This document shows positions 1 through 6,922 of a DNA stretch of 13,087 bases, in pieces. Within the stretch, counting starts at the first letter, position 1, and each line of letters starts with the position of its first letter. The stretch spans positions 1 through 13,087 of the forward strand of contig MNEW01000079.1 of assembly GCA_001917895.1 (NCBI GenBank). The letters are read 5' to 3'. The translations under genes and the position numbers were made by a program. The notes beneath the pieces are model-generated. The model did not search any database. It had not been told where the DNA came from and was given only the letters and a program-made list of their open reading frames with translations. The DNA comes from Actinobacteria bacterium 13_1_40CM_66_12 (GTDB lineage: Bacteria; Chloroflexota; Dormibacteria; Dormibacterales; Dormibacteraceae).

Positions 1-1
1 G

Positions 2-1282
2 CAGATGCAATCGCTGCTGCAGAGCCTGAGCCCTGAGGCGCGCGAGGAGCTGCGCCAAATGATGGACGCCCTTCTTCAGGACGACTCGCTGCGACTCGAG
101 CTCGCGCGTCTGTCGGGGTTCATGCAGGCGATGATGCCGCCGTCGGAGATGGCCGAGCGCTATCCCTTCTTCGGCGAGGACCCGCTCTCGATGGGCGAGG
201 CGATGGGTCTCATGGAGCGCCTGCAACAGATGGACCGGCTCGAGTCGCAGCTGGAGCGCGGCAGCTTCCGTCCGGATGACGTCGACCGATCGCTCGCGCA
301 GGAGCTGCTCGGCGAGGAGGCGAGGCAGGCACTCGACCAGCTCCGCAAGCTGACCGAGGTGCTCGAGAAGGCTGGATACGTCGAGCGCAAGGGTCGCCGG
401 ATGGAACTGACCCCGCGCGGCATGCGGCGAATCGGCCAGTCGGCGCTGCGCGACATCTTCGACCAGCTCAAGAAGACCCGCATGGGCCAGCACCAGCTGT
501 TTCGCGGCGGGATAGGCAACGATGCCTCGGATGAGTTGAAGGACTACGAGTACGGCGACCCCTTCTTGCTCGACATGAAGGAGACGCTCTTCAACTCTCT
601 GGTGCGCGAAGGCCCCAAGGTGCCGGTCCACCTCAACGCGAAGGACTTCGTCGTGCACCGCACCGAGCACGTCACCCAGGCGTCGACCGTGCTGATGATC
701 GACATGAGCCGCTCGATGTTCCTGCGCGGCTGTTTCCTGGCGGCCAAGAAGGTGGCCATCGCCCTGGACTCGCTCATCCGCAGCCAGTACCCACGCGACT
801 CGCTGTACGTCGTCGGGTTTTCGAACTACGCGGTCGAGCTCAAACCCCAGACGCTGCCCCAACTCGCGCTCAACGACTACGTGTACGGCACCAACATGCA
901 GCACGGCTTCCAGCTCGCGCGTTCGCTGCTGGCCAAGCACCGCGGGAACCGCCAGATCATCATGATCACGGACGGCGAGCCGACCGCCCACATCGACGAG
1001 GACAATGGACGCGCGTATTTCGCGTACCCGCCCACTTTCAAGACCATCCAGCAGACGCTTCGAGAAGTGCGGCGCTGCACCCGCGACCGCATCGTCATCA
1101 ACACGTTCATGCTCGAGCGGGGGCCGTATTTGACGGAATTCATCAATCAGATGACCCGGATCAACAAGGGGCGGGCATTCTTCGTCTCGCCGGACCGGCT
1201 GGGCGAATACGTCCTGGTCGACTACGTCAGCGGCAAGCAGCGCCGGCGGGCGAGCAGCCGCCGCTCTTCTCGGATCGCGTAA
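2..1282 (+). CDS. VWA domain protein, C-terminal part (5' end outside window)
   Basis: The reading frame is open to the window edge, so this is the C-terminal part (about 427 codons) of a longer protein. The first internal Met (position 5) has no visible ribosome site. Counting from that Met, residues 1-200 are helical and charged, and a von Willebrand A domain follows from about 225. Its metal-ion-dependent adhesion site is intact: DMSRS at 233-237, the Thr of GTN at 296 and ITDGEP at 321-326. The tail is strongly basic (KQRRRASSRRSSR). Proteins of this layout, about 600-700 aa with a C-terminal VWA, usually pair with a MoxR/ChlI-type AAA ATPase, as in the actinobacterial magnesium-chelatase-like pairs; such a partner would lie upstream and is not seen here. 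A role as a Mg-dependent adaptor for an AAA machine is inferred from the family. No signal peptide or membrane segment is visible in this part. Confidence 0.85.
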   Translation, partial: QMQSLLQSLSPEAREELRQMMDALLQDDSLRLELARLSGFMQAMMPPSEMAERYPFFGEDPLSMGEAMGLMERLQQMDRLESQLERGSFRPDDVDRSLAQELLGEEARQALDQLRKLTEVLEKAGYVERKGRRMELTPRGMRRIGQSALRDIFDQLKKTRMGQHQLFRGGIGNDASDELKDYEYGDPFLLDMKETLFNSLVREGPKVPVHLNAKDFVVHRTEHVTQASTVLMIDMSRSMFLRGCFLAAKKVAIALDSLIRSQYPRDSLYVVGFSNYAVELKPQTLPQLALNDYVYGTNMQHGFQLARSLLAKHRGNRQIIMITDGEPTAHIDEDNGRAYFAYPPTFKTIQQTLREVRRCTRDRIVINTFMLERGPYLTEFINQMTRINKGRAFFVSPDRLGEYVLVDYVSGKQRRRASSRRSSRIA

Positions 1283-1328
1283 CAAAGACTCGCCCGTTTG
1301 CAGCAGGCGGTTGACCGGGCCAGATGCT

Positions 1329-1334
1329 TATGAT
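1329..1334 (+). promoter_or_regulatory. Possible -10 box of pckA
   Basis: TATGAT lies 30 bp upstream of the pckA ATG at 1365, in the 82-bp gap after the VWA gene. A TG dinucleotide sits 2 nt before it, close to but not exactly an extended -10. TTGACC at 1311-1316 resembles a -35 but is only 12 bp away, too close for a normal sigma70 pair. The call is tentative and mainly supports the ATG start over the upstream TTG at 1311. Confidence 0.3.
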
Positions 1335-1364
1335 CGGAAACGTGCCCGCCAGGCAGAACGCCGC

Positions 1365-2933
1365 ATGAAAGCCGCCCCCCAGCGCCCCCACCTGGGAGGG
1401 GCTCCCGGCGATTCCTCCGAGCGGCGCAACCTCAGCCCGGCCGCGCTCTATGAGCACGCCATCCGGCGCGACGAGGCGGTGATCGTGTCCACGGGCGCGC
1501 TGACGGCGGAGACGGGCAAACACACCGGCCGGTCGCCCAAGGACAAGTTCTTCGTCAAGGAGCCGACCAGCCGCGACGCCATCTGGTGGCACCCCGGCAA
1601 CCAGGCGATCTCGACAGCGAGCTTCGATGGTTTGCTCGCCCGGATGGAGGAATTCAGCCGCGAGAACAACGTCTACACGCAGGACGTTTTCGCCTGCGCC
1701 GACCTGCATCACCGGCTCCGCGTTCGGGTGATCACGGAGTTCGCCTGGCACAGCCTGTTCGCGCGCAACCTGTTCATCAGGCCCACGGCCGACGAGCTTG
1801 TCAACTTCGAGCCTGATTTCACGGTCATGGCGCTGCCTTCGGTCAAGGCCGACCCCGCTCGGGACGGTACGCACAGCGAGACGTTCATCCTGGTCAACCT
1901 CGGGCGCCACATGGTCCTCATCGGCGGCACCGAGTACGCGGGCGAGATCAAGAAGTCGATCTTCACCGCCCTCAACTACCTGCTCCCGGCCAAAGGCGTC
2001 TTTCCGATGCACTGCTCGGCCAACGTCGACGAGGACGGAGGCGATGAGGCCATTTTCTTCGGCCTCAGCGGTACGGGCAAAACGACCCTGTCGGCGGATC
2101 CGAGCCGCCGCCTCATCGGAGACGACGAGCACGGCTGGAGCGACTCCGGCGTGTTCAACTTCGAAGGCGGCTGCTACGCGAAGACGATTCGCATCCACAA
2201 GGAATCCGAGCCCGAGATCTACGCGGCGGTGGAGAGCTTCGGCACGATCCTCGAGAACGTCGTCTACGACCCGCGAACGCGGGTACCGGACTACGACTCC
2301 GACGAGAAGACCGAGAACACGCGCGCGGCCTACCCGGTGGACCTGATTCCGAACGCGGTTCTCTCAGGCATCGGCGGCCATCCGCGCAACGTGATCTTTC
2401 TGTCCGCCGACGCGTACGGCGTGCTGCCGCCGGTGGCGCGTCTCGACGACGACCAGATCCGCTTCTATTTCTTGTCCGGCTATACGGCCAAGGTCGCCGG
2501 CACGGAGCGCGGCGTCACCGAGCCGGAGCCGATCTTCAGCACCTGCTTCGCCGCCCCATTCCTGGTGCTGCCTCCTGAGACCTACGCCGACATGCTCATC
2601 GACCGGGTCAACCGTCACCAGGCCCAGGTGTGGATGCTGAACACTGGTTGGGTCGGCGGCCCTTATGGGGTCGGCAAGCGGATGTCGATCGCGCATACGC
2701 GGGCGATCGTGAGCGCGGTGGTGGAGGGGAGGCTGCGCGACGTGCCGACTCACGTCGACCCGATCTTCGGGCTGCACATCCCCGACCGTGTCCAAGGGGT
2801 TCCGGCCGAGGTGCTGGACCCGCGTAGCGCCTGGGCCGATCCCGACGCCTACGACCGGCAGGCCATCAAGCTCCGCCGTCTGTTCGAGGAGAACATCCAC
2901 TCCATCGGCAAGAACGCCGCCACTGCCGGATAG
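1365..2933 (+). CDS. pckA: Phosphoenolpyruvate carboxykinase (ATP)
   Basis: This enzyme catalyses oxaloacetate + ATP to phosphoenolpyruvate + CO2 + ADP, the entry step of gluconeogenesis, in the cytoplasm. The 522-aa product is near the family's usual length (E. coli 540) and carries all the signatures of the ATP-dependent class: TGRSPKDKF near the N-terminus, MHCSANV before the kinase loop, Walker A GLSGTGKT at 233-240 with Lys239, the metal-binding stretch GDDEHGW, FEGGCYAKTI, SGIGGHPRNVIFLSADA, SGYTAKVAGTE and the C-terminal NTGWVGGPYGVGKRM. I chose the ATG at 1365 because the upstream in-frame TTG (1311) adds 18 residues unlike the family and lies before the likely -10 box. It follows the VWA gene after 82 bp and is followed 3 bp after its stop by the SLOG gene in the same frame. 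No truncation or missing catalytic residue is seen. Confidence 0.97.
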   Translation: MKAAPQRPHLGGAPGDSSERRNLSPAALYEHAIRRDEAVIVSTGALTAETGKHTGRSPKDKFFVKEPTSRDAIWWHPGNQAISTASFDGLLARMEEFSRENNVYTQDVFACADLHHRLRVRVITEFAWHSLFARNLFIRPTADELVNFEPDFTVMALPSVKADPARDGTHSETFILVNLGRHMVLIGGTEYAGEIKKSIFTALNYLLPAKGVFPMHCSANVDEDGGDEAIFFGLSGTGKTTLSADPSRRLIGDDEHGWSDSGVFNFEGGCYAKTIRIHKESEPEIYAAVESFGTILENVVYDPRTRVPDYDSDEKTENTRAAYPVDLIPNAVLSGIGGHPRNVIFLSADAYGVLPPVARLDDDQIRFYFLSGYTAKVAGTERGVTEPEPIFSTCFAAPFLVLPPETYADMLIDRVNRHQAQVWMLNTGWVGGPYGVGKRMSIAHTRAIVSAVVEGRLRDVPTHVDPIFGLHIPDRVQGVPAEVLDPRSAWADPDAYDRQAIKLRRLFEENIHSIGKNAATAG

Positions 2934-2936
2934 ACG

Positions 2937-3281
2937 CTGAAGTTCGCAATCGTCGGCAGCAGGCGATTCTCGGACCCGGAGCGTGTCACCGCATACGTGA
3001 GCTCGCTGCCGCCGCGCTCTTCCATCATCACAGGGAGCGCCAGCGGGGTCGACGCGGCCGCGACGAAGGCGGCTCGTGCCAAGAACATCCCGGTGCAGGT
3101 CATGCCAGCCTCGTTCGACGAGCTCGCGGACGCGAGCAAATCGGCAGCCCGCAACCAGCGTCTGGTTGATGCGTGCGACGTGCTCGTCGCCTTCTGGGAC
3201 GGCGCCTCCAAGGGCACCCGTGCCACGGTCGACCGCGCCCTGGACTCCGGGAAGGAAGTCCACGTCTTCGTCGCCAATTAG
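2937..3281 (+). CDS. SLOG-family (DUF2493-like) protein, probable CTG start
   Basis: This 114-aa protein has a Rossmann-like SLOG fold. It shows the N-terminal strand KFAIVGSRRFSD, the glycine-rich ITGSASGVD turn, and the family's C-terminal block with RNQRLVDACD, VAFWDG and a Thr-rich GTRATVD helix. SLOG domains bind nucleotides or nucleotide-derived ligands; the ligand here is unknown. The only orthodox start codon is GTG at 2997, which would remove the first strand and the GSR motif that the fold needs. The frame stays open upstream only to the pckA stop at 2931, and the sole near-start codon placing KFAIVGSR at the N-terminus is CTG at 2937, with GGA 6 nt before it as a partial Shine-Dalgarno. 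Stop-codon readthrough from pckA, in the same frame, is the other formal possibility. moaDE follows after 9 bp, so the gene lies within a pckA-moaDE run. Confidence 0.8.
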   Translation: MKFAIVGSRRFSDPERVTAYVSSLPPRSSIITGSASGVDAAATKAARAKNIPVQVMPASFDELADASKSAARNQRLVDACDVLVAFWDGASKGTRATVDRALDSGKEVHVFVAN

Positions 3282-3284
3282 ACT
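3279..3284 (+). promoter_or_regulatory. Possible -10 box for a leaderless moaDE transcript
   Basis: TAGACT matches the TAnnnT -10 pattern and ends 6 nt before the moaDE ATG at 3291. No Shine-Dalgarno precedes that ATG, so a transcript starting at or next to the ATG would explain initiation. No -35 was recognised. The same arrangement recurs at clpP and at 9343. Confidence 0.3.
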
Positions 3285-3290
3285 GGTTTC

Positions 3291-3986
3291 ATGGCCGTCG
3301 CGATCGCGGTGCGCGCGCGGTTCTTCGCTCGGTTGCGCGAACAGGCCGGCACGGACTCGGAAAGTGTCGAGGTCGAGCGCGGCTCGACGGTCGCCGATGT
3401 CTACGACGCGCTGCGCAAGGCACACCCGGCGCTGGATCCGAATCGTGAATCGGTGCGCATCGCGGTCAATCAGGAGTTCGCGGACTGGGATGTGATCGTC
3501 GCCGCCGGGGATGAGGTCGCCTTCATCCCTCCGGTGAGTGGCGGCACCCATGCCGTCGGTGTTTTCTTCGAGCTCACGACCGACCCCCTGGACGGGCGGC
3601 GATTGGAGGCAGCCGTCGCCCACAAGGGCGCCGGCGCCATCTGCACGTTCACCGGGATCGTCCGGGACACGTCGCGCGGGAGGTCTGTGACTCACCTCGA
3701 GTACGAGGCCTACGCCGAGATGGCGACCTCTGAGATGCGCAACATAGCCGGCGAGATCGCGCAGCGATGGCCCGAAGCGCGCGTGGCCATGGCCCACCGC
3801 ACCGGCCGTCTGGAGATCGGCGAGGCCTCGGTCGTCGTCTCCGTCTCATGCCCGCACCGGGCCGAAGCGATCGACGCGTGCCGGTGGGGGATCGACCGCC
3901 TCAAGGAGTCGGTGCCGATCTGGAAGAAAGAGCACGCGGCCGACGGCACGTACTGGATCGAGGGCGACACGGCAAAACGCAGTTAG
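3291..3986 (+). CDS. moaDE: Molybdopterin synthase, MoaD-MoaE fusion
   Basis: This 231-aa protein joins both subunits of molybdopterin synthase, which adds two sulphurs to cyclic pyranopterin monophosphate to make molybdopterin for molybdenum enzymes. Residues 1-85 are the ubiquitin-like sulphur carrier MoaD and end in PPVSGG (Gly84-Gly85). Residues 86-231 are the catalytic MoaE, with TGIVRD (Arg125), the CPHR turn, and LKESVPIWKKE, where Lys205 and Lys212 match E. coli Lys119 and Lys126. MoaD works only with a free C-terminal Gly-Gly that is thiocarboxylated. The fusion must therefore be cut after Gly85, as described for the mycobacterial fusion MoaX. No protease is obvious nearby apart from ClpP, with which no link is shown. 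The stop overlaps the stop of the convergent gene at 3983 by 3 bp. No other Moco gene is in the window. Confidence 0.95.
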   Translation: MAVAIAVRARFFARLREQAGTDSESVEVERGSTVADVYDALRKAHPALDPNRESVRIAVNQEFADWDVIVAAGDEVAFIPPVSGGTHAVGVFFELTTDPLDGRRLEAAVAHKGAGAICTFTGIVRDTSRGRSVTHLEYEAYAEMATSEMRNIAGEIAQRWPEARVAMAHRTGRLEIGEASVVVSVSCPHRAEAIDACRWGIDRLKESVPIWKKEHAADGTYWIEGDTAKRS

Positions 3987-4204
3987 GGCTTTGGTTTCGT
4001 CTGCATTTCTTTCAGGACGCGTATATCGCGCCGGACGCCGAACGGAATCTGAATCAACATCAGGGCGCCCCCGATCAGTATCGAGATCCCAGCAAGCGTG
4101 CGGCTCTGAAAAACGGCGCCCAAAACGATCCCCGTAGTCGCGACTGCCAGGCCCGACAGCGCCAACCAGCGCTTTTTGACGATCATCGCCAGGATCAAAC
4201 CCAA
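3983..4204 (-). CDS. Small two-helix membrane protein, unknown function
   Basis: This 73-aa protein has two hydrophobic stretches, residues about 13-30 and 38-52, linked by a short SRTLAG turn, and a basic C-terminus (RRDIRVLKEMQTKPKP). I do not recognise a family. It is the last gene of the leftward operon with the O-methyltransferase. The chosen start is TTG at 4204, one base after the methyltransferase stop, because an AAAGGA ribosome site inside the end of the methyltransferase gene sits 5 nt before it. The ATG at 4186 would give 67 aa and cut little of the first helix. Its TAA overlaps the moaDE TAG on the opposite strand (shared bases 3983-3986). Confidence 0.7.
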   Translation of the reverse strand: MGLILAMIVKKRWLALSGLAVATTGIVLGAVFQSRTLAGISILIGGALMLIQIPFGVRRDIRVLKEMQTKPKP

Positions 4205-4205
4205 A

Positions 4206-4850
4206 TCAGTCCTTTACGCGGGCGACGGATACGCCGTCCCTGATCGGGACGACCACGCTTTCCAGCCGAGGGTTCGTCGCCACGAGCTCGTTGTAGAAGG
4301 CGACGTTGCGCGCCTGCTGGTTCTTGGGCTTCACCACCTCGCCCTGCCGCAGCGCGTTGTCCGCGATCAGCAGCCCCCCTCCGTCGAGGTGCTGGAGGCA
4401 AAGGTCGAACGCCTTGCGGGTCACGTCCTCGGACTTGAACCCATTGAGCAAGTCGATGAAGCATGCGTCGAAGCGGGCGTTCAGCTTCTCGAGGCCTGTC
4501 ACCGCGTTCTCCTCCAGCACCAGGGCCTGCTTCGCCAGGCCGGCGGCCGCGAAGTTGGCGCGCGCCCTGAGCGCCCGCTCGGGATCTATCTCGTACGTGG
4601 TCAGGTTGCCGCCCGACGTCCCGCGCAGCAGCCAGATCCCGCTGTACCCGATCGCCGTCCCGAGCTCGAGCACCCGCTTGGCGCCCGCGATTCGCACGAG
4701 CAGATAAAGGAACGCGCCCTCGTGCGCGTCGACGATGGGGATGTTCTCGCGGTGCGCCTCCTCCTCCATTCGCGCCAGCACGGGATCACGCGCAGACAGA
4801 AGGCCGTCGAGATAATCCTGAAGCTCGTCGGTGACCACAACCGTGTTCAT
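4206..4850 (-). CDS. SAM-dependent O-methyltransferase (class I, CCoAOMT-like)
   Basis: This 214-aa cytoplasmic enzyme moves a methyl group from S-adenosylmethionine, probably to a catechol-type or similar hydroxyl; the substrate is unknown. Motif I ELGTAIGYSG is at 62-71, the acidic loop YEIDP at 86-90, the metal-site strand FIDLLN has Asp133, and LIADNALRQGEV holds Asp164-Asn165. These match the divalent-metal-dependent catechol/caffeoyl-CoA O-methyltransferase group (COG4122) in order and length. The frame extends upstream without a stop, but the family N-terminus and the ATGA overlap with the preceding gene (4847-4850) place the start at ATG 4850. The upstream 140-aa protein and the downstream membrane protein are in the same transcription unit, and translation is probably coupled to the upstream gene. 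Confidence 0.9.
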   Translation of the reverse strand: MNTVVVTDELQDYLDGLLSARDPVLARMEEEAHRENIPIVDAHEGAFLYLLVRIAGAKRVLELGTAIGYSGIWLLRGTSGGNLTTYEIDPERALRARANFAAAGLAKQALVLEENAVTGLEKLNARFDACFIDLLNGFKSEDVTRKAFDLCLQHLDGGGLLIADNALRQGEVVKPKNQQARNVAFYNELVATNPRLESVVVPIRDGVSVARVKD

Positions 4851-5269
4851 GCCAAGAAGACTAATAGCATCGGTTGGAGCGTCGTGATGTATTCGTCCAG
4901 GCGCTCCACCGCGCCCGCAAGCACGTTTTCGTCGAGCTGCGGCGCCGGCAGGGTCTCGTAAAGTCGCGACCACCCCCGATCCCATGGCTCGAGCTCAGCG
5001 CGCGGCAGATGCGCCTTGACCTCCACCATGCGCTCGCGGAAATAGTCGAACGCGCGCTGGTTGGCGTCTGCCTTGCCTTCGAAATGGAGCCCGATCTCGA
5101 GCCGGCCCGCGCCAGTGTGGTGCCAGACCTCGAAGTGGAGCTCAGGATGGCCGTAATGGAGCTTGCAAAGCCGGCTGTGTCCCCGGCTGGTTTCGAATGC
5201 TTTGAGGTCCTGGGGGAGCTTTGACTTGAGGCTCTTGCGCAGCGCGGTGAAGAAGTCGACCGGAGCCAT
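4847..5269 (-). CDS. Conserved-looking hypothetical protein, about 140 aa
   Basis: I do not recognise this protein. It is soluble and mixed alpha/beta in appearance, starting [18 protein letters not shown]. The middle is rich in His and aromatic residues ([15 protein letters not shown]), followed by an alternating strand LEIGLHFEG and an amphipathic helix [16 protein letters not shown]. It ends in a hydrophobic MLLVFLA. The start is uncertain: ATG at 5269 (140 aa) is given here, while TTG at 5287 (146 aa) lies 8 nt behind a TATATT -10 box and could be a leaderless start. The stop overlaps the methyltransferase ATG (ATGA), so it is likely the first gene of that operon and may share its pathway. 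Codon use looks like that of its neighbours, with GC at most third positions. Confidence 0.75.
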   Translation of the reverse strand: MAPVDFFTALRKSLKSKLPQDLKAFETSRGHSRLCKLHYGHPELHFEVWHHTGAGRLEIGLHFEGKADANQRAFDYFRERMVEVKAHLPRAELEPWDRGWSRLYETLPAPQLDENVLAGAVERLDEYITTLQPMLLVFLA

Positions 5270-5287
5270 CGCCGCCGCGCGTACCAA

Positions 5288-5320
5288 CGCATCCGAATAT
5301 ATCTCGTAAAGTTGCGCTCA
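5288..5320. promoter_or_regulatory. Compact bidirectional promoter between hypothetical gene and clpP
   Basis: This is the only AT-rich spot between two divergent genes. Leftward, TATATT (complement of 5296-5301) lies 8 nt before TTG 5287 and 26 nt before ATG 5269. Rightward, TAAAGT at 5307-5312 lies 8 nt before the clpP GTG at 5321. Neither direction has a clear -35 or Shine-Dalgarno. The spacing would give leaderless or nearly leaderless messages. This is an inference from spacing only. Confidence 0.45.
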
Positions 5321-5947
5321 GTGGCTTACATACCGACCGTCACCGAGAACGAAGGCGGCAACCGCGAGCGCTCGTTCGACATCTACTCGCGCCTGCTCAA
5401 GGACCGCATCATCCTTATCGGCCGGCCCATCGACGATGTCGTCGCCAACCTGGTGGTGGCGCAGCTCATCTACCTCGCCGCGGACGACCCCGAGAAGGAG
5501 ATCCAGATCTACGTCAATTCACCGGGTGGCGCCGTCAGCGCCGGTTTCGCCATCTACGACACGATGCAGTACGTGCAATCGCCGATCTCGACCGTCTGCA
5601 TCGGCCGAGCCGCGAGCTTCGGCACGGTGGTCCTCATGGCGGGCGCCAAGGGCCGCCGATTCTCACTGCCCAGTGCCACCATCCACATGCATCAACCGCT
5701 CATCGGCGGCAAGGGTCTCCAAGGCCAGGCCAGCGACCTCGACATCCACGCGCGTGAGATCGTCCGTATCAGGAGCGTCCTCAACGAGCTGATCGCGAAG
5801 CACACAGGTCAGGCGCTGGAGCGAGTCGAGCGGGATACCGACCGCGACTTCTTCCTCAACCCGGAGGAGGCGGTCGAGTACGGACTGATCGACGGCATCA
5901 TCCAGCAGACGCCGGTTCCTGTCCTGGCCGCCACTTCCACTCGCTAA
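5321..5947 (+). CDS. clpP: ATP-dependent Clp protease proteolytic subunit
   Basis: ClpP is the serine protease barrel that, with ClpX/ClpA/ClpC ATPases, degrades unfolded or tagged proteins in the cytoplasm. The 208-aa product aligns over its full length with E. coli Clp[16 protein letters not shown] near the N-terminus, the oxyanion strand NSPGG, GRAASFG with Ser99, HMHQP with His124 and DTDRDFF with Asp176, so the catalytic triad is complete. The nucleophile context is ASFG rather than the usual ASMG. GTG 5321 is chosen over TTG 5312 because the TTG overlaps the likely -10 box (TAAAGT) and the GTG sits 8 nt behind it; there is no ribosome site, which suggests a leaderless message. No clpX or tig lies alongside. 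The last 50 bp overlap the tail of the convergent glycosyltransferase gene. Confidence 0.96.
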   Translation: MAYIPTVTENEGGNRERSFDIYSRLLKDRIILIGRPIDDVVANLVVAQLIYLAADDPEKEIQIYVNSPGGAVSAGFAIYDTMQYVQSPISTVCIGRAASFGTVVLMAGAKGRRFSLPSATIHMHQPLIGGKGLQGQASDLDIHAREIVRIRSVLNELIAKHTGQALERVERDTDRDFFLNPEEAVEYGLIDGIIQQTPVPVLAATSTR

Positions 5948-6915
5948 AGCGGAGACAAAACCAGCCGACCAGCAGAACTCCGATGATCGCCGGCAGTGGC
6001 GCCGGCACCAGCGCGGCCACCAGGGCGCCGACGGAGAGCAGCAACCAGTCGTGCCAGCGTGCCCTGCCCCAGATCGCCAGGGCCAGGCTCACCAGCGCCA
6101 GGTCGGTGGGCAGAGCGTGCGGCGCCGCGACGACTCCGCCCGCCACCACGATGGCCGCCGCCGACGGGAAATCATTGCGGCGCCGCCAGGCCAGCAGCAC
6201 GACCGCGGCGATGGCCACCAGCGTCAGGGCTGCGACCCCGAGCGTCTGGAACCGGGGCCCGAAGAGCACGCCGAAGTGGGCGAGATCCACCTCTCGCGCG
6301 CCGGTCTGGATCGTCTTGCCCGACGGCGCCAGCCAGTCCAGCACCCAGCGGGGGTTCAGCACCGCCACGGACGCCCACAGCAGGACGCCGGCGGCGGCCC
6401 AGCCGGCGAGCACGCGCCACTGACGGGACACGAGCAGCGCGGCACCGAGGGCCAGAACCAGGTGCGGCTTCATCCAAGTCAGACCGAGAGCCAAGCCGGC
6501 GAGGTAGGGGCGAGACCAGAGCGCGATCGCGCGGCCTGGTCGCGAGGTAGACGCCGAGCGCGAAGCACGCGAGCCCGAACAAGATCCACAGCCGGCCGCC
6601 GAGATTGGTGCCCAGGAGCTCGAATGGGACCGCGATCGGCGCGACCCAGGCCGGCGCCAGGAAGGGCAGGATGCCCTTGATGCTCAGAGAGATGAGCGTC
6701 TTGCCGCCCGTGACCTCGAACTCGATTTGCTTCTGCTTGTCGAGGTCGTACAGATGCCCCGGGTCCTCGAGAATCAGCCGAGCGCCCGTGGCGAACGCCG
6801 GCCAGTCCGAGCTGATGACGTCGTCCTTACTTTCGACCAGCGGATAGATGACGAAAGCGACGGCGACACCGAGCAGCGCCACCGATGCGCGCCACCGCCA
6901 CGGGGATGACTTCAA
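5898..6915 (-). pseudogene. GT87-like (DUF2029) membrane glycosyltransferase, frameshifted
   Basis: Two overlapping frames together make one multi-helix protein of about 338 aa. The first part (TTG 6915 to about 6520-6540) has a short basic N-terminus, a membrane helix at 11-27, and the GT-C/GT87-type first loop SSDWPAFATGARLIL...LYD with Asp37, then two more helices up to GVYLATR. The next part, one base out of frame, reads LWSRPYLAGLALGLTWMKPHLVLAL, the helix typical of the centre of GT87 proteins, then four or more further helices to TGA at 5898. Going from the first to the second frame needs one base skipped, so the sequence has one base too many (or two too few) near 6520-6540. This may be a real inactivation or a sequencing/assembly error. 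GT87 members are polyprenyl-phosphate-mannose type transferases; the substrate here is unknown. It follows the MBL gene by 7 bp as the third gene of the ligase operon. Confidence 0.75.
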
Positions 6916-6922
6916 GTGCCGC

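Noticed and set aside
1311..1364. Upstream TTG start for pckA
   Set aside because: The extra 18 residues are charged and unlike the family, no ribosome site precedes the TTG, and it lies upstream of the likely -10 box.
1227..2198. 323-codon open frame on the - strand
   Set aside because: It is antisense to the end of the VWA gene and the first half of pckA; composition is that of a shadow frame with no recognisable motif.
2364..3797. Long open frame (477 codons) on the - strand
   Set aside because: It is antisense to pckA, the SLOG gene and moaDE, all with clear family motifs, and its translation is low-complexity Arg/Asp/Gly/Val typical of a GC-rich shadow frame.
4176..4961. 261-codon + strand open frame
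   Set aside because: It lies opposite the O-methyltransferase, whose SAM and metal motifs are complete on the - strand.
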